This document shows, one piece after another, positions 11,114 through 21,790 of a stretch of DNA of 64,000 nucleotides. Each line of letters begins with the position of its first letter. Position 1 is the stretch's first letter. The notes beneath the pieces were generated by a model that saw only the letters and a list, made by a program, of their open reading frames with translations, was not told the DNA's origin and did not search any database. The position numbers were made by a program, and so were the translations under genes. This stretch comes from Microvelia longipes (Eukaryota; Arthropoda; Insecta; Hemiptera; Veliidae). The DNA lies in assembly GCA_018340805.1 (NCBI GenBank), contig JACMZG010000008.1, forward strand, positions 61,109,624 through 61,173,623, given 5' to 3'.

Positions 11114-13085
11114 ACTGGTCTGGGGTGCAAAGAGGCTTCGATTTGAGAATTTATGATATTAGGGGGGTAGCCACGGGATAGCAGAGAGGTTTTTATAGAG
11201 CCTATATACCGGTCTAGGAAGGCTTCATTAGAACATATTCTGTTACCTCTGATGCCTAAGGAAAAAAGGAATAGATTTTTTCTGCGATTGGGGATGACAG
11301 CTGGAGAAATGTAAATATTGTTGGAGGTTGGTAGGCTTGATATGGACTGCCGTATCCAGTCTACCACCCTGGAGATAGACATCCACATCAAGGAAGGTGA
11401 CATGGGATTGGAATATTCAGATGTGAAGCGGAGACAGGAAAAGGAATTAAGTTCAGTCAGGAAATCATCTAGGGCAGGAAGATCGTGAGGCCATAGAAAA
11501 AAATATCGTCGATGAATCGACGCCAAAGAAGAGGCTTTAGGGGTTGAGAATCAAGGAAGGAACTTTCAATCAGACCAAGGAAAAGGTTGGCGTAGGCTGG
11601 GGCTGCCCTTGTGCCCATGGCGGTACCTTTGATTTGGAGGTAATATTTGTCTTCAAATTGAAAACAATTCATCTCTAAGATGAACTCCATGAGTTGAAGG
11701 AGAAAAGGTGAGGGAGGAGCGTGGTTGGGTCGCTTATCAGAAAATGTTTGATATCTTTGATACCCTCAGAATGGGGGATATTAGGGTAGAGGGAGGTAAC
11801 ATCAACTGTAACTAAATACAAATTCTCAGGTAAGGGTGAAGGTAAACTTCTAATCAGTTCTAGGAAATGATTAGTGTCCTTGATGAAGGAAGGTAAGGAT
11901 TGGGCTATAGGTTGGAGAAAAGAATCAACAAAAGCAGAAATTCTTTCAGTGGGAGAACCATAACCAGCAAGGATAGGTCGACCTGGGCAACGATTTGAGA
12001 TAGGATCTTTCTTATGGACTTTAGGAAGGAGGTAAAGATGAGGTGTACGAGGATTTTCAGGAGTAAGGAGACTGATATCAGATTCAGAGAGCCCCTCTTT
12101 AGGGCCTGGGTGGAAAGGTACAAAGATATAGTATTTATATTGTTGAGTGGGATTAGATTCAAGGCGGAGATAAGTATCAGCACAAGAAGTTGCCTGTACG
12201 CTTCAAAAAAATAATCTTCCGAATTCAAGATGACAGTAGAGGAACCCTTATCAGCAGGCAAGACAACGATAGAATTGTCACATTTAAGCATTTTAAGTGC
12301 TTGACGTTCATGGTAAGGTAAATTACGGGAATGATTAAGTTTTTCAGGGAAACTTGGATCGGATACTTTATCTAATAAAGAATTGATATAAAGCTCCAGA
12401 GGGTGGGTACTAGGAAGAGATGGAGGTTCTTGGGAGGATGGTGGTTTAAATTTAGCTAAAGAGGGATGGGTTTCTGAAGAGGAAGTTAAAGTTGTGGGAG
12501 GATTATTAAGAAAATAATATTTCCAACGAAGGGACTTGGCAAAGGCAACAACGTCAGAAACTAATCTAAAATGGTCAAAATGAGGTGTCGGCGAAAAGGA
12601 AAGGCCTTTAGATAAAAGAGAAATTTCACTCGGTTCTTTGTTAGATAAATTAATAACTGTGTTAGGAACTAGGTTATTGTTGACGTTATGAATTGGGATG
12701 GGATTTAGGTTATGAGGTAGAGCTGGACCATTAGAATCAGATGAAGGCGTATTAAGGTTCGGTTCGGAGACATTAGGAGTTGATAGAGAGTGGGGATTAG
12801 ACAGAGTCTCTGAAGTCGAAGAGCAAGGAATATTAAGTGCAAATGCAGTGCTCGAAGTAGAAGCATTAGAGTTGGTAGCAAAAGGATGAGGAAGAGGGAG
12901 TGGTGAAAGGTTAGTCGGGTGGATTGGTGGGTCCTTGGACTTGGAAAGAAGTAGAGTGGAAGGATAGCTAGCGTTTAGACTCGGGGTAAGCGGGTTTGTA
13001 CTGCTGAGTGGGATAGAAGCACAGGTGTGATCCTGAGTAGAAAATTCGGAAGTGGGTGGAGGGACTGAGACGGACTGTTTGGGTT
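10479..13085 (-). pseudogene. Penelope-like reverse transcriptase / GIY-YIG polyprotein, frameshifted
   Basis: Reading from 13085 down, an open but low-complexity Ser/Pro/Asn-rich segment leads into 'LSKGLSFSPTPHFDHF', the usual start of the Penelope-like core, then 'LPADKGSSTVILN' (about 12260). The RT palm follows, with motif A as 'VDVTSLYPNI' and motif C as 'RRFIDDIFF', so both catalytic aspartate positions are kept. 'IKGTAMGTRAAPAYANLF' (about 11600) is also typical. The C-terminal domain (10937-10479) has 'LVYCLECKHC..FYVGETSTPFNLRLNNHRQ', a GIY-YIG nuclease with its upstream cysteines. Reading frames break near 12215, 11905, 11500 and 11050, each by a small indel. It cannot make one protein as sequenced. 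Some breaks may be sequencing error, given the noisy neighbouring contig ends. Confidence 0.85.
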
Positions 13086-13276
13086 TCTTTGTTAGATAAA
13101 CTAATAACTGTGTTAGGAGCTAGGTTATTGTTGACGTTATGAATTGGGATGGGATTTAGGTTATGAGGTAGAGCTGGAACATTAGAATCAGATGAAGGCG
13201 TATTAAGGTTCGGTTCGGAGACATTAGGAGTTGATAGAGAGTGGGGATTAGACAGTGTCTCTGAAGTCGAAGAGAC
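12633..13276 (-). repeat. Internal direct duplication in the Penelope-like 5' region
   Basis: About 185 bases at 12633-12820 recur almost exactly at 13088-13273, 450 bases upstream on the element. Both include 'gaattgggatgggatttagg' and 'gagagtggggattagacag'. The upstream copy joins the coding strand in a different frame, so it is not a simple protein repeat. It could be a tandem terminal arrangement, as Penelope-like elements often insert as partial tandems, or a local assembly duplication. Confidence 0.75.
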
Positions 13277-13284
13277 TTATAATT

Positions 13285-13285
<1 letters not shown>

Positions 13286-13341
<56 letters not shown>

Positions 13342-13365
13342 TATATTATATATATAATATAAAAG
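13286..13365. repeat. (TA)n microsatellite
   Basis: TA run with a few TAAT interruptions, directly abutting the 5' end of the Penelope-like element. Confidence 0.9.
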
Positions 13366-13433
13366 ATAACTCTCAAAGGCTTTCTCAAATTGAAAGAAAA
13401 TATTACAATTCAAAAAAGAAATAACAGATATAC

Positions 13434-13435
<2 letters not shown>

Positions 13436-13522
<87 letters not shown>
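13436..13522. repeat. (TA)n microsatellite at the left end of the foldback element
   Basis: About 40 TA dinucleotides ending in 'taatatata' immediately before the foldback terminus CAGGGTGTTTC. A matching TA run flanks the other end, consistent with insertion into a TA array. Confidence 0.9.
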
Positions 13523-13524
<2 letters not shown>

Positions 13525-13526
<2 letters not shown>

Positions 13527-14807
13527 GGGTGTTTCATATAAAGTGTCCACCAGAAAAGGAGTGATTAGTACTCCTCAAAAGGAACAAAAAATGTCCTATA
13601 TATAAACCCGATCTCCAACGTTTTCCCACAAGGTCAAATTTAATATTTCAAAAAAATAGTTGACCTCACATCATAAAAATTGTTAATAGGGATTTAACTA
13701 TTCAGCTAGAAAAGCGAATTTGGTATCATTAGAAAGCTGAGTAAATTCCTAAAGGACCAAACTACTAACTATGTCAAATATTTGGAACTACTGCCCAACA
13801 TTTTGCATGAAACATGATTTTTAAAAAAATGCATTTTATGGAATTTTTTGTAGTAGGGGCATTAGAGGAAGTAAGAGATGAGCAAAAATTCAGCCAAGAA
13901 CGGAAAAAACAAAACTTCTCTTATGATTGCCCTTTAAGAAAAGTTAAATAATTTTATACATTTAATAGTCCAAATTTTAAGCCATTCTTCCTAGAAGTTG
14001 GAAAAACTGATAATTTTTTTGGCATTTTGCATATGTCTACAATGTTAATTACATGGTACATAAAATAATTAAAATCTCTAAAGCAAGGGAAAGAGTGGTT
14101 TTAGAGAAAAATGTGTAAGAATAAAATAGGTTTATTTACCTTCTAGAGGTCTAAAAATCGTATTATTACATTATTTTCGAAAATAAAATATTTTTTGTTA
14201 AAATAACACATAATTTTCACTTTTGTACGACAAAAATGATTTTTTTGTCGAAATTTAGAGATTTTTAATTATTTTATGTACCATGTAATTAACATTGTAG
14301 AGATATGCAAAAATGCCAAAAAATATCAGTTTTTGCAACTTCTAACAACTATAGCTTACATTTTTGACTATTGAATGTATAAAAATATTTACATTTTCTT
14401 AAAGGGCAATCATAAGAGAAGTTTTTTCCGTTCTTGGCTGAATTTTTTGCTCATCTCTCCTTCCTCTAATGCCCTACTACAAAAAATTCCATAAAATGCA
14501 TTTTTTTTAAAAAAATCATGTTTCATGCAAAATGTTGGGCAGTAGTTCCAAAATATTTGACATAGTTAGTAGTTTGTCCTTTAGGAAATTTACTCAGCTT
14601 TCTAATGATACCAAATTCGCTTTTCTAGCTTGAATAGTTAATCCTATTAACAATTTTATGATGTGAGGTCAACTATTTTTGAAATATTAAATTTGACCTT
14701 GTGGGGAAAACGGTTGGAGATCGGGGTTTATATTATAGGACATTTTTTGTTCTTTTGAGGAGTACTATCACCTCCTTTTCTGGTGGACACTTTATATGAA
14801 CACCCTG
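13525..14807. mobile_element. 1.28-kb foldback (palindromic) DNA transposon
   Basis: The two ends are inverted copies: CAGGGTGTTTCATATAAAGTG at 13525 and its complement ending in CACCCTG at 14807. The inverted arms extend about 560 bases each (13525-14082 and 14251-14807), with scattered mismatches and indels, around a loop of about 170 bases. It is flanked by TA on both sides, which fits a TA target-site duplication. There is no coding capacity. Terminal CAGGG plus TA suggests a non-autonomous relative of the Tc1/mariner supergroup, but the arm length makes it a foldback-type element. A diverged one-arm fragment lies at 24149-24268. Confidence 0.85.
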
Positions 14808-14808
14808 T

Positions 14809-14880
<72 letters not shown>
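14808..14880. repeat. (TA)n microsatellite at the right end of the foldback element
   Basis: TA run of about 35 units starting at the foldback terminus. Confidence 0.9.
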
Positions 14881-14882
<2 letters not shown>

Positions 14883-14885
14883 CAT

Positions 14886-15073
14886 CTTCTCCCCCCCTTC
14901 TCAATCCCATACAAAAGCCCCATTGCTTTTCAACATCCCCCATTAAGATTGTTAAAGAATTTCTTTTATATGATTTAGTTATGATATTGCCGGTACTCAA
15001 GTGAATATTTGCCCTATAACGCCATATTTACTTGGGTCCCAACTTTATGTTGGGAACCAAGTAAATAAGTACC
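14886..15073 (-). repeat. Hairpin-flanked repeat, copy 1 (truncated)
   Basis: This is the inverted orientation of the repeat at 22637-23250. It contains the 40-base hairpin TTTACTTGGGTCCCAAC-TTTAT-GTTGGGAACCAAGTAAA (15027-15065), a body with 'aagccccattgcttttcaac', and the run 'gattgttaaagaatttctttt' shared with the other copies. It abuts the truncated end of the copia element, so one of the two broke the other. No coding capacity. Confidence 0.75.
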
Positions 15074-15079
15074 CAATTT

Positions 15080-16110
15080 TGAATACCCTACAAATATTCC
15101 TACTTTAGCTTTAGGATCGAATTTCTTTCTATGAGATTTATCTAACCAATAGTAACATTGACAGCCAAATATTTTTAGATACGACACTGTAGGTTTTATT
15201 CCAGAGAATTTCTCCTCAGGAGTAATTTTATCATTTCCCTTAGTATAGGTGTCCTATTTTTAAGGTAGGTAGCTGTTTCGACAGCTTCAGCCCAAAACGT
15301 AAGTGGTAGTTCCGACTCTATTAACATGGCTCTTGCACTTTCAACTATAGTCCTATTTGCCCTCTCCGCCACACCATTGGATTTAGGCGAATAAGCTGTA
15401 GTTAACTGTTGCTCGATACCATGCACTTTATACAGTTGAGTAATTTCATGGTTATACCACTCAGTTCCGTTATCACTTCTGATGTATTTAATTCTATGTT
15501 CTTTATTTTTTGACCTAATTATAAATTCTTTTAAATTTTCAAATGTTACGGATTTTTTATTTAAGAATCGAGTGAATATTTTCCTACTGTAATCATCGAC
15601 TATAGTCATAATATATCTTGATCCCCCAAGGACTCTTCTTCTATTGGACCAACTAAGTCTACATGAAGTAGTTCGAGGGGTTTAGAAGACTGTTTATGAA
15701 GTACTGAATGAAATGCTTTGCGAGCAAATTTTCCTTGTACCCAAGAAACACATGTATCATCCATACTTTTATGCGTGATTTTTAAGTTGCGCACCATGTT
15801 ATTTTTACTTAGTTGCTTTAAATATTTCTCATTTAAGTGACCTAACCTACGATGCCACTGTTTCAAGCTACTTTTTACAGAACACGCGTGCTCAATTTTC
15901 TCAGAAATCACGTAAAAGTCTTTTACTCGCTCAGCTGTTAGTAGTACTTTTCCATTCACACTCTCAATCACTCCTCCATTATTATAAAGTTTTACCAGTT
16001 GTTGATTATCAGTAAGTTTGCTTACTGACATTAAGTTACCTTTGAACTCAGGAACTATCAAAACCTTAGAAAGATGAAAGTCGTCTTTTCCAGTTTGTTT
16101 GAGTATAACT
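15080..16110 (-). pseudogene. copia integrase region, frameshifted and truncated
   Basis: From 16061 down there is a pre-integrase zinc domain: 'KQWHRRLGHLNEKYL', then 'DDTCVSWVQGKFARKAF', where the second zinc cysteine is replaced by Trp. The rve core follows, with first Asp in 'HVDLVGPI', second Asp in 'IRSDNGTEW' and Glu in 'SPKSNGVAERANRTIVESAR'. So the DDE triad is present in the sequence. A one-base shift at about 15620, inside a G run just before 'TIVDDYSRK', splits it into two frames. After 'LPLTFWAEAVETATYLKNRTP' the reading continues with another shift to about 15080 and is cut there. The function would have been integration of copia cDNA. The break and truncation make it non-functional as sequenced. 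Confidence 0.85.
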
Positions 16111-17208
16111 TCTCAAATGCCAACTGATTTAATGACGCTGTCATCTGCTAATCTAATTTTTCTTTCTTCTTTTTTTACGTTGTGGACTATATTTCTATAT
16201 GGAGTCATATGGCTAGAGCAACCACTATCAATGATCCAATCGTTTTTTAATATTCCTTTGTCACATGCTGTCCATGCTATGTCACATGATTCTGAATCAA
16301 TATTATGAGTGACAGTTTTTGCATGATTTTCCTTTTTGTTTATTTTCATATAATCTTGTTTCTTTTTATTTGGATATTGTTTTTTTTTTATTTTTCTTAT
16401 TTTCTGTATTATACCAGCATTGCTGAGGAAAATGTGATTTTTTTCCACATATATAACAACTTTTCTTTATGAATTCACTCGGAAGCATTTTAATGCTTCT
16501 CCTTCTTTCTTTTCTTCTACTTGAATTTTGCTTCTTTCATCATGGAGTCTTAGGCCCGAATTCAAAGATATCTTCCCAAATTTCCCTAACATTTTCCTAA
16601 CATTCTCCTTAAGGAACAAGGAGAATGTTAGAAAAACGTTAGGAAAATATTAAGAAAATGTTAGGAAAATGTCTTTGAATACGGGCCTAAAGCTTCGTCG
16701 AATGTCGGAGATTTTAGTTTCCATATTGATTTTAGATTATCATATTGTATTGCTATACAGTTATATTTTTCAGGCAGGCCACACAATACTACTGATATAA
16801 CTACCTCCTCATCTTCAATAAACGCTCCTAGTGTGCGAGCTTGTTCAAGTAGTTTGTCTCTCAGCTCGGTCTAGATAATTTTCCCATTGTTCAGACCCTC
16901 CCATGGTCAGCTTAGCTAAATTATTTTTGATTTCAAGTTTTCTTGAAGTTGTGTCGCCATCGAATCTGGATGTCATGTAGTTCATTATTTCCTTACTGGT
17001 CTTACATGTAAGGATTCCCACATACTCATCATCCATGGCGCACGTAATAATTGCTTGTGCTTCACCATCCTCCTGTTTCCACTCAGTGTAATCTACTGAT
17101 CTTCGTCCTGGTGGGTCATTCTCGATTATTTCTGTTAACCCTTTTTCGGCGAGTACAGCATTTAATCGAAATTTCCAAGTTATAAAGTTTTTTCCGTTTA
17201 TTGCTCAT
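16111..17208 (-). pseudogene. copia gag and protease region, frameshifted, MITE-interrupted
   Basis: Gag would start at the ATG at 17208. A one-base indel in the A run just after it shifts into the frame carrying 'WKFRLNAVLAEKGL', 'CAMDDEYVGIL', 'SRKLEIKNNLAKLTM', the gag domain shared by copia-like elements. After the inserted MITE (16551-16689) there is a C-x2-C-x4-H-x4-C zinc knuckle (CYICGKKSHFPQQC, about 16467-16426), then another shift, then the aspartic protease with the active site 'DWIIDSGCSSHMT' (about 16235). The domain order is correct for copia; the reading frame is not intact. Confidence 0.8.
16551..16689. mobile_element. Palindromic MITE, copy 1, inside copia gag
   Basis: About 139 bases with long inverted termini: TAGGCCCG.ATTCAAAGA on the left and TCTTTGAATACGGGCCTA on the right. 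Between them are internal repeats of 'aatgttaggaaaat' and a central 'ctccttaaggaacaaggag'. A second copy is at 58819-58936. It has no coding capacity and can fold into one hairpin. Its position between copia gag and the zinc knuckle shows it inserted after the copia element arrived. Confidence 0.85.
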
Positions 17209-17343
17209 TATTTTTTCTTAACTTTATTTTAAGTTTATTTATGATTATTTTGTCAAAAAAATTATTTGACTTACCAATATTGTGTAATATTGATTCGAAT
17301 TTTATCTTATCTTTCAATTCTCTTCTGGTCTAAGGCCCATAAC

Positions 17344-17543
17344 CTTTTACAATTTACATTAAACATAAATCTTAATCTTAGTTATATATATATATATATT
17401 TTTGTAAATGGACAATAGTCCGTATATTGTTAAATAAATAAATAAATAATTCTTTGATGGCATAAACATGACTTAATTAATATTTCTATTACATGACACA
17501 TTATGTCTAATTATGTCAACTTATGTTAAAATTTATTCCAACA
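17344..17543 (-). repeat. copia 5' LTR
   Basis: On the minus strand it begins TGTTGGAATAAATTTTAAC (17543), the start expected of copia LTRs, and ends just before the primer-binding site at 17343. The length of about 200 bases is within the range for small copia LTRs. It contains a short TA run and TAAATAAATAAATAA. The 3' LTR is missing, so the two cannot be compared to date the insertion. Confidence 0.65.
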
Positions 17544-19720
17544 CCTACTAGCATCTCGCTAGCAGTATCTAGCGGGGCCAGTTAGTGGATGGGTGTAAAA
17601 CGATATTTTTGTTTAATATTTGAGGACAAGCGAAGCGAACCCTCAAAGCCCTTATTAATTGGGGTAAGAAAAAATAAAGATTTATAGTAGTATAATTAGG
17701 TATGTATTCCAGCAAAACTCTAGTTTGTAAAACAATTGTAAACAAAAAAATTAAGATATGTATTTCGGATTAAGGCAATTTTTAGGTTTTTGAAAATGCA
17801 TGGAATACTTTGCACTTTGAGAATACGCTGATTTTAATAAATTTCCGTGAAACTCACTGAATTTTCAACAGCGCAGAAGCTCAAGCTGTGTTATGGCCCG
17901 CAGTGAAAACGTGAAATCGTTAATAATTCCAAGTACGGTTAGCCATGCTTTGATTTGGGTGAATTCCACAGGAATGTCCCTCTATGATATGACTCAAATT
18001 TCTATGTTGCATTAGTGCTATTTATGTTAATAACTTCTAATGCGATTTAATAAATTTAATGAAAATTGTTAAAACTGAAGTATTTGGTTCAAATTTTGTA
18101 CCTCTGCTGTGCCTCGGTAGTAAAATACGTATGATTAGGTATAATCATTGTTTCTAATCATCCAATATCAATTAAAATTGTTCCTAATTTCTTTAAAGTA
18201 ATTGTATTTCAATCTTTGATTAAACTGAGAAATAACTACTTGTAAATAGAATCATAAATCTTTAAATAGAATTACTGAGGAATACTTTTGCATAAAGTTA
18301 AGTTGGTCTCACTGATATTTTATTAAACTAATGAAATTCATGTTTAAACTTGTTCTTTCTTTCTTTCTTTATTTATTATGTTAAAGTGCGTGTTAGTTCA
18401 TTACTTTATTGATACGTTTTTAATTGCTTAGAATAATTTTCTATTAATAATCTGGGTTTTAAGGTGACAAAAATATGATTTTAAAATAACAACGGCAACA
18501 TTTATGAATAATTAGACGATTATTTTGGTATGTACCCTTCGGCTAATTTTATTTCTTATCACCATTGGTAAAACCCGTGATACCTCCAATTTTAATAAAA
18601 TTTAGCTGGCTGGTAGGTGTAATATATACTTTGTTCAGACGCGTAGTTTGGCGGGGGGTTGAACGCTAACTGTTTACACGGTATTTTTTTAACCTATTTT
18701 TTATACTTTACTTGACAATTGCCAGGGGATTGAACACAGGTTTGAACCTCTGCCATGTAATAGAGAGACAAAAATACCGATTTACTGCTCAATCGGAGCA
18801 GCCTATTTGCCACGATAATATCGAATAAGTATCATAACCTAAAACATGTCTACGAACAATTTTTATCCAAGACCTACAAAACTTGATTGTAACTACTCCG
18901 CGACCCAATTTGTTTACTTCATATACGATCAAGTTTTGCAGGCTTAGTATTTTTTTAGATTTTGACTGACCAAATTAATGAGTTTAAGAGGTACTTACAG
19001 AGTACTGCATTACTAGAATTGTAAATTATTATTTGCTAATAACGCTTAATATAGGTAGTTGTCCACAGTTGCTATTTTTGTTGGAGCACGTGACACATTA
19101 TAAATTGGCGAGCGGAGCGAGCCAGGAATTTATGCAGTTATAGGCTTTTGGCCTTTTTCTTGAAAATGAGTCCTGGACAGTCTCACGCTAGACCAGAATT
19201 ATGGTTTATTTTATTCTATTTTTTTTAAGACGGGTAACAATAATTCTAGGACGGGCTCATTTGCCTTTTTCTTGATTACAACTTAAAATATAAACAATTT
19301 AATAGACTAACAAAATATGCAAGTTAAAGAAATTAACCCATATAGAGCTGTATGTATCTAATGCAAAGGGGAAGGCAATTGTCGAATACAAGGGAGATAG
19401 CCGACCTAAGTTCTTATCAATGTTTATTTAAGTTTAAACATAATTAAACTAGAAAATGAAGTTAATAAAATACTTTTGTTTTATACAATGTTTGCAGTAT
19501 ATGGATTACATTAACATATTTTTTAAGATTTGATTTAAAAATAATGTTCTTTTATCAATAAATTTTCCACGATCCGCATAAATAATTGCCTGCGACCCAA
19601 TTTTGGGTCGCGACCTAAGATTGTGAATCGCTAATCCATATAACCTCTCTCTTCGTGTTACAAATGTAAAATAGGTCTTGGTCTTAGCCTATAAGCCATT
19701 AGACTTATGGCTTATAGTGT
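17544..19720. other. Intergenic, gene-free, repeat fragments only
   Basis: No convincing gene. At 17615-17650, 'atatttgaggacaagcgaagcgaac' is a fragment of the 3' motif of the 5S-containing family. 'ttggcgagcggagcgagcc' at about 19102 is a weaker relative. At 19589-19618 there is a short hairpin, GCGACCCAATTTTGGGTCGC. The rest is AT-rich and unremarkable. Confidence 0.6.
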
Positions 19721-19724
19721 GTAT

Positions 19725-19766
19725 GTGTGTGTGTGTGTGTGTTATATATATATATATATGAATATG

Positions 19767-19846
<80 letters not shown>

Positions 19847-19853
19847 CATATAT

Positions 19854-19922
<69 letters not shown>
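19725..19922. repeat. (TG)n then long (TA)n microsatellite
   Basis: About eight TG units lead into roughly 175 bases of TA with a few TACA, TAAT and TGAA interruptions. Apparent Tyr/Ile reading frames here are artefacts of the repeat. Confidence 0.95.
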
Positions 19923-19923
<1 letters not shown>

Positions 19924-20589
19924 TAATATAGATTTTAGCTCCTGGGGTTATTCACGCCATAACCCGTATATTCCATAAGCGTTACAGGGAATAAAAATCG
20001 GATAACTGGGTAACTTGGAATTTCCCTTACAATATCGAATTTGCTACACTAATATTCTCACTACTTCGAATTCTTTTTCACTCGTCCTCAGTCATTAAAA
20101 ATATTCTTTTTAGTCCTAGTGATACCTATCTAGGCAATGGACCTTGCTAGCTAGTGACCTAACAATAACTGATACACTTGCCGTATTTATTAACTTACTC
20201 TACTTATTTCTTACATAAAGAGATACACACGTAGCAAATTTTAACTGAATTGGATTATCAATTTATTTTTAACAACTAAAGAAAACGTTAATATTTCATT
20301 TAATATAAATTGAACTAATGCTACTAATAAGATGAAACTTAGCACTGTGTTGGTTCTATATGTGACTAGTTGTGGAATTTTAAATATATTGATATTTAAA
20401 TATGTTTTTGGTTTTTGAGGGTCTGTAGCGTAAAAGCGGCTCTAGGCACATAAAAATGTTACAAAAAGTACGTGTCTTGTAGATCAAAATACATTCAAAT
20501 TGACTAAGTAAAAGTGGAGTAAAAGGGGTTTGGAAATGGCATTTTTGACAACTTCTTATTCTTATTCTTCCTGCACTTTTTGTCGACAC
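19923..20589. other. Intergenic, nothing recognised
   Basis: AT-rich sequence with no coding or structural signal that I can support. Confidence 0.5.
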
Positions 20590-21070
20590 ACCTAAAGCCT
20601 AATCTGCGAAATGGATTTTGACGTGTGGGGACTTCATTAGTTAGGACTGCCCGTGTGCAGTCCTAACTAATGAAATTTCAAATTCGACATTCCTACGCTG
20701 AACGCAGAGCGAAGCTAGCAATCGGTACTTTTATACGTTGACCTATCTACTGCCTAAACTGCCGAACGGATTTAGATGTGTTGGGGTTTTTTGGATTTGT
20801 CTTATGCCCGTGAGTAGTCCTACCTACTAAAATCTCAAATTCCATATTTCCATCGTGAACAAGGAGCTGGAAACTAAGCTAGCAAACGCTACTTTTATAT
20901 ACATTGATCCACCTGCACTCATTTACTACTAAATGGATTTTGGTTTTTGCTGATATTTGATTTTGTCTGATGCCTTTTAACATTTCTGTATCAATAAATC
21001 CCAAATTCAGAATTCCTATATTGTACGCGCCGCAGATAACAGTGCTTGTGAGTGGTGTATACAATACCTT
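20590..21070. repeat. Degenerate tandem repeat, about 3 units of 160-185 bp
   Basis: Three successive blocks share the order 'cctaa..ctg..aaatggatttt', 'gactgcccgtg', 'gtcctaactaatgaaatttcaaattc', 'gaagctagcaatcg.tacttttata' (near 20596, 20752 and 20912). Divergence is high. Block one holds an internal hairpin (GTTAGGACTGC..GCAGTCCTAAC, 20640-20668). Probably an old tandemly repeated transposon tail. Confidence 0.55.
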
Positions 21071-21695
21071 GACACTCTATGCAGCTTTATCTACAACACG
21101 TATCTTGTTTTTACATTAAACAGGAGCCGTGAAAAAAGTCATGAAATCTTATCAATAACTTGTGTGGTAAAAAAAGTCTTTGGTCCACAAAAGTAGAAGA
21201 ATTAATTTCAGTTCGATTTAAATTCAAAGTAGCTTTATGATTCCAAAAATATATATTATTATAATTATTTTATAATTTTTTAAAACAAAAATCTATCATG
21301 TATGCCAAACAATAAGTTAGTGAAAAGTTAATAAAATATAGATATTAGTAACCAATTTCTTACAATTTATAGAGTTAATGTTGCGTTCTAATTTTTTTAA
21401 AATTATTATTAAAGTTTTATTTAACATAATTAACACATTTTATTATTTTTTTTTGTTTAAGATTTTAGTTCAATGAGTGACCTTAATTCGGAGCATTGCA
21501 ACTTGTGAATGTTAAGAGGATAATGATAGACCCTTTTATGATATGGTAAGTTCATTCAATAAATGTTATCAGTTGCGATGATTTTTCAATTTTATCGATC
21601 ATTATTAGCGAATTTTTATCAGAAAATGACGCTTTTTAGCATGAAAAATGGGTGGAATTGATTTGGCTTTATGAGATTCCAAAATATATATTATT

Positions 21696-21790
<95 letters not shown>

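Larger units (their letters stand above)
10020..13276 (-). mobile_element. Penelope-like retroelement with GIY-YIG endonuclease, decayed
   Basis: A minus-strand element about 3.2 kb long. Coding remnants run from about 13085 to 10479 and are followed by a 3' region ending near a GTTCGAAACGTTAC motif (about 10045-10060). Domain order is typical of endonuclease-bearing Penelope-like elements: Ser/Pro-rich N-terminus, reverse transcriptase, then C-terminal GIY-YIG. The 3' region contains a strong G-rich tract and A/T-rich simple sequence. The 5' side runs into (TA)n at 13277. No terminal-repeat pair or target-site duplication could be defined, so the limits are approximate. Confidence 0.85.
15074..17543 (-). 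mobile_element. Ty1/copia retrotransposon, 5' part only
   Basis: A minus-strand element with, in order, the 5' LTR (17543 to about 17344), a primer-binding site GGTTATGGGCC (17343-17333), gag starting at 17208, a CCHC zinc knuckle, protease and the integrase core. The body stops in the integrase region (about 15080), where the hairpin repeat begins. Reverse transcriptase, RNase H and the 3' LTR are absent from the window. The primer-binding site matches the initiator-Met tRNA half-site that I recall for insect copia elements. Several single-base frameshifts, mostly at homopolymers, and an inserted MITE interrupt it, so it cannot move by itself. Confidence 0.88.

Noticed and set aside
19707..19931. 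Tyr/Ile-rich open frames over TA repeats (also at 14783, 23606, 24076, 30796, 49194, 51168, 58342)
   Set aside because: TA repeats read as alternating Ile/Tyr in any frame. There is no non-repetitive coding context.
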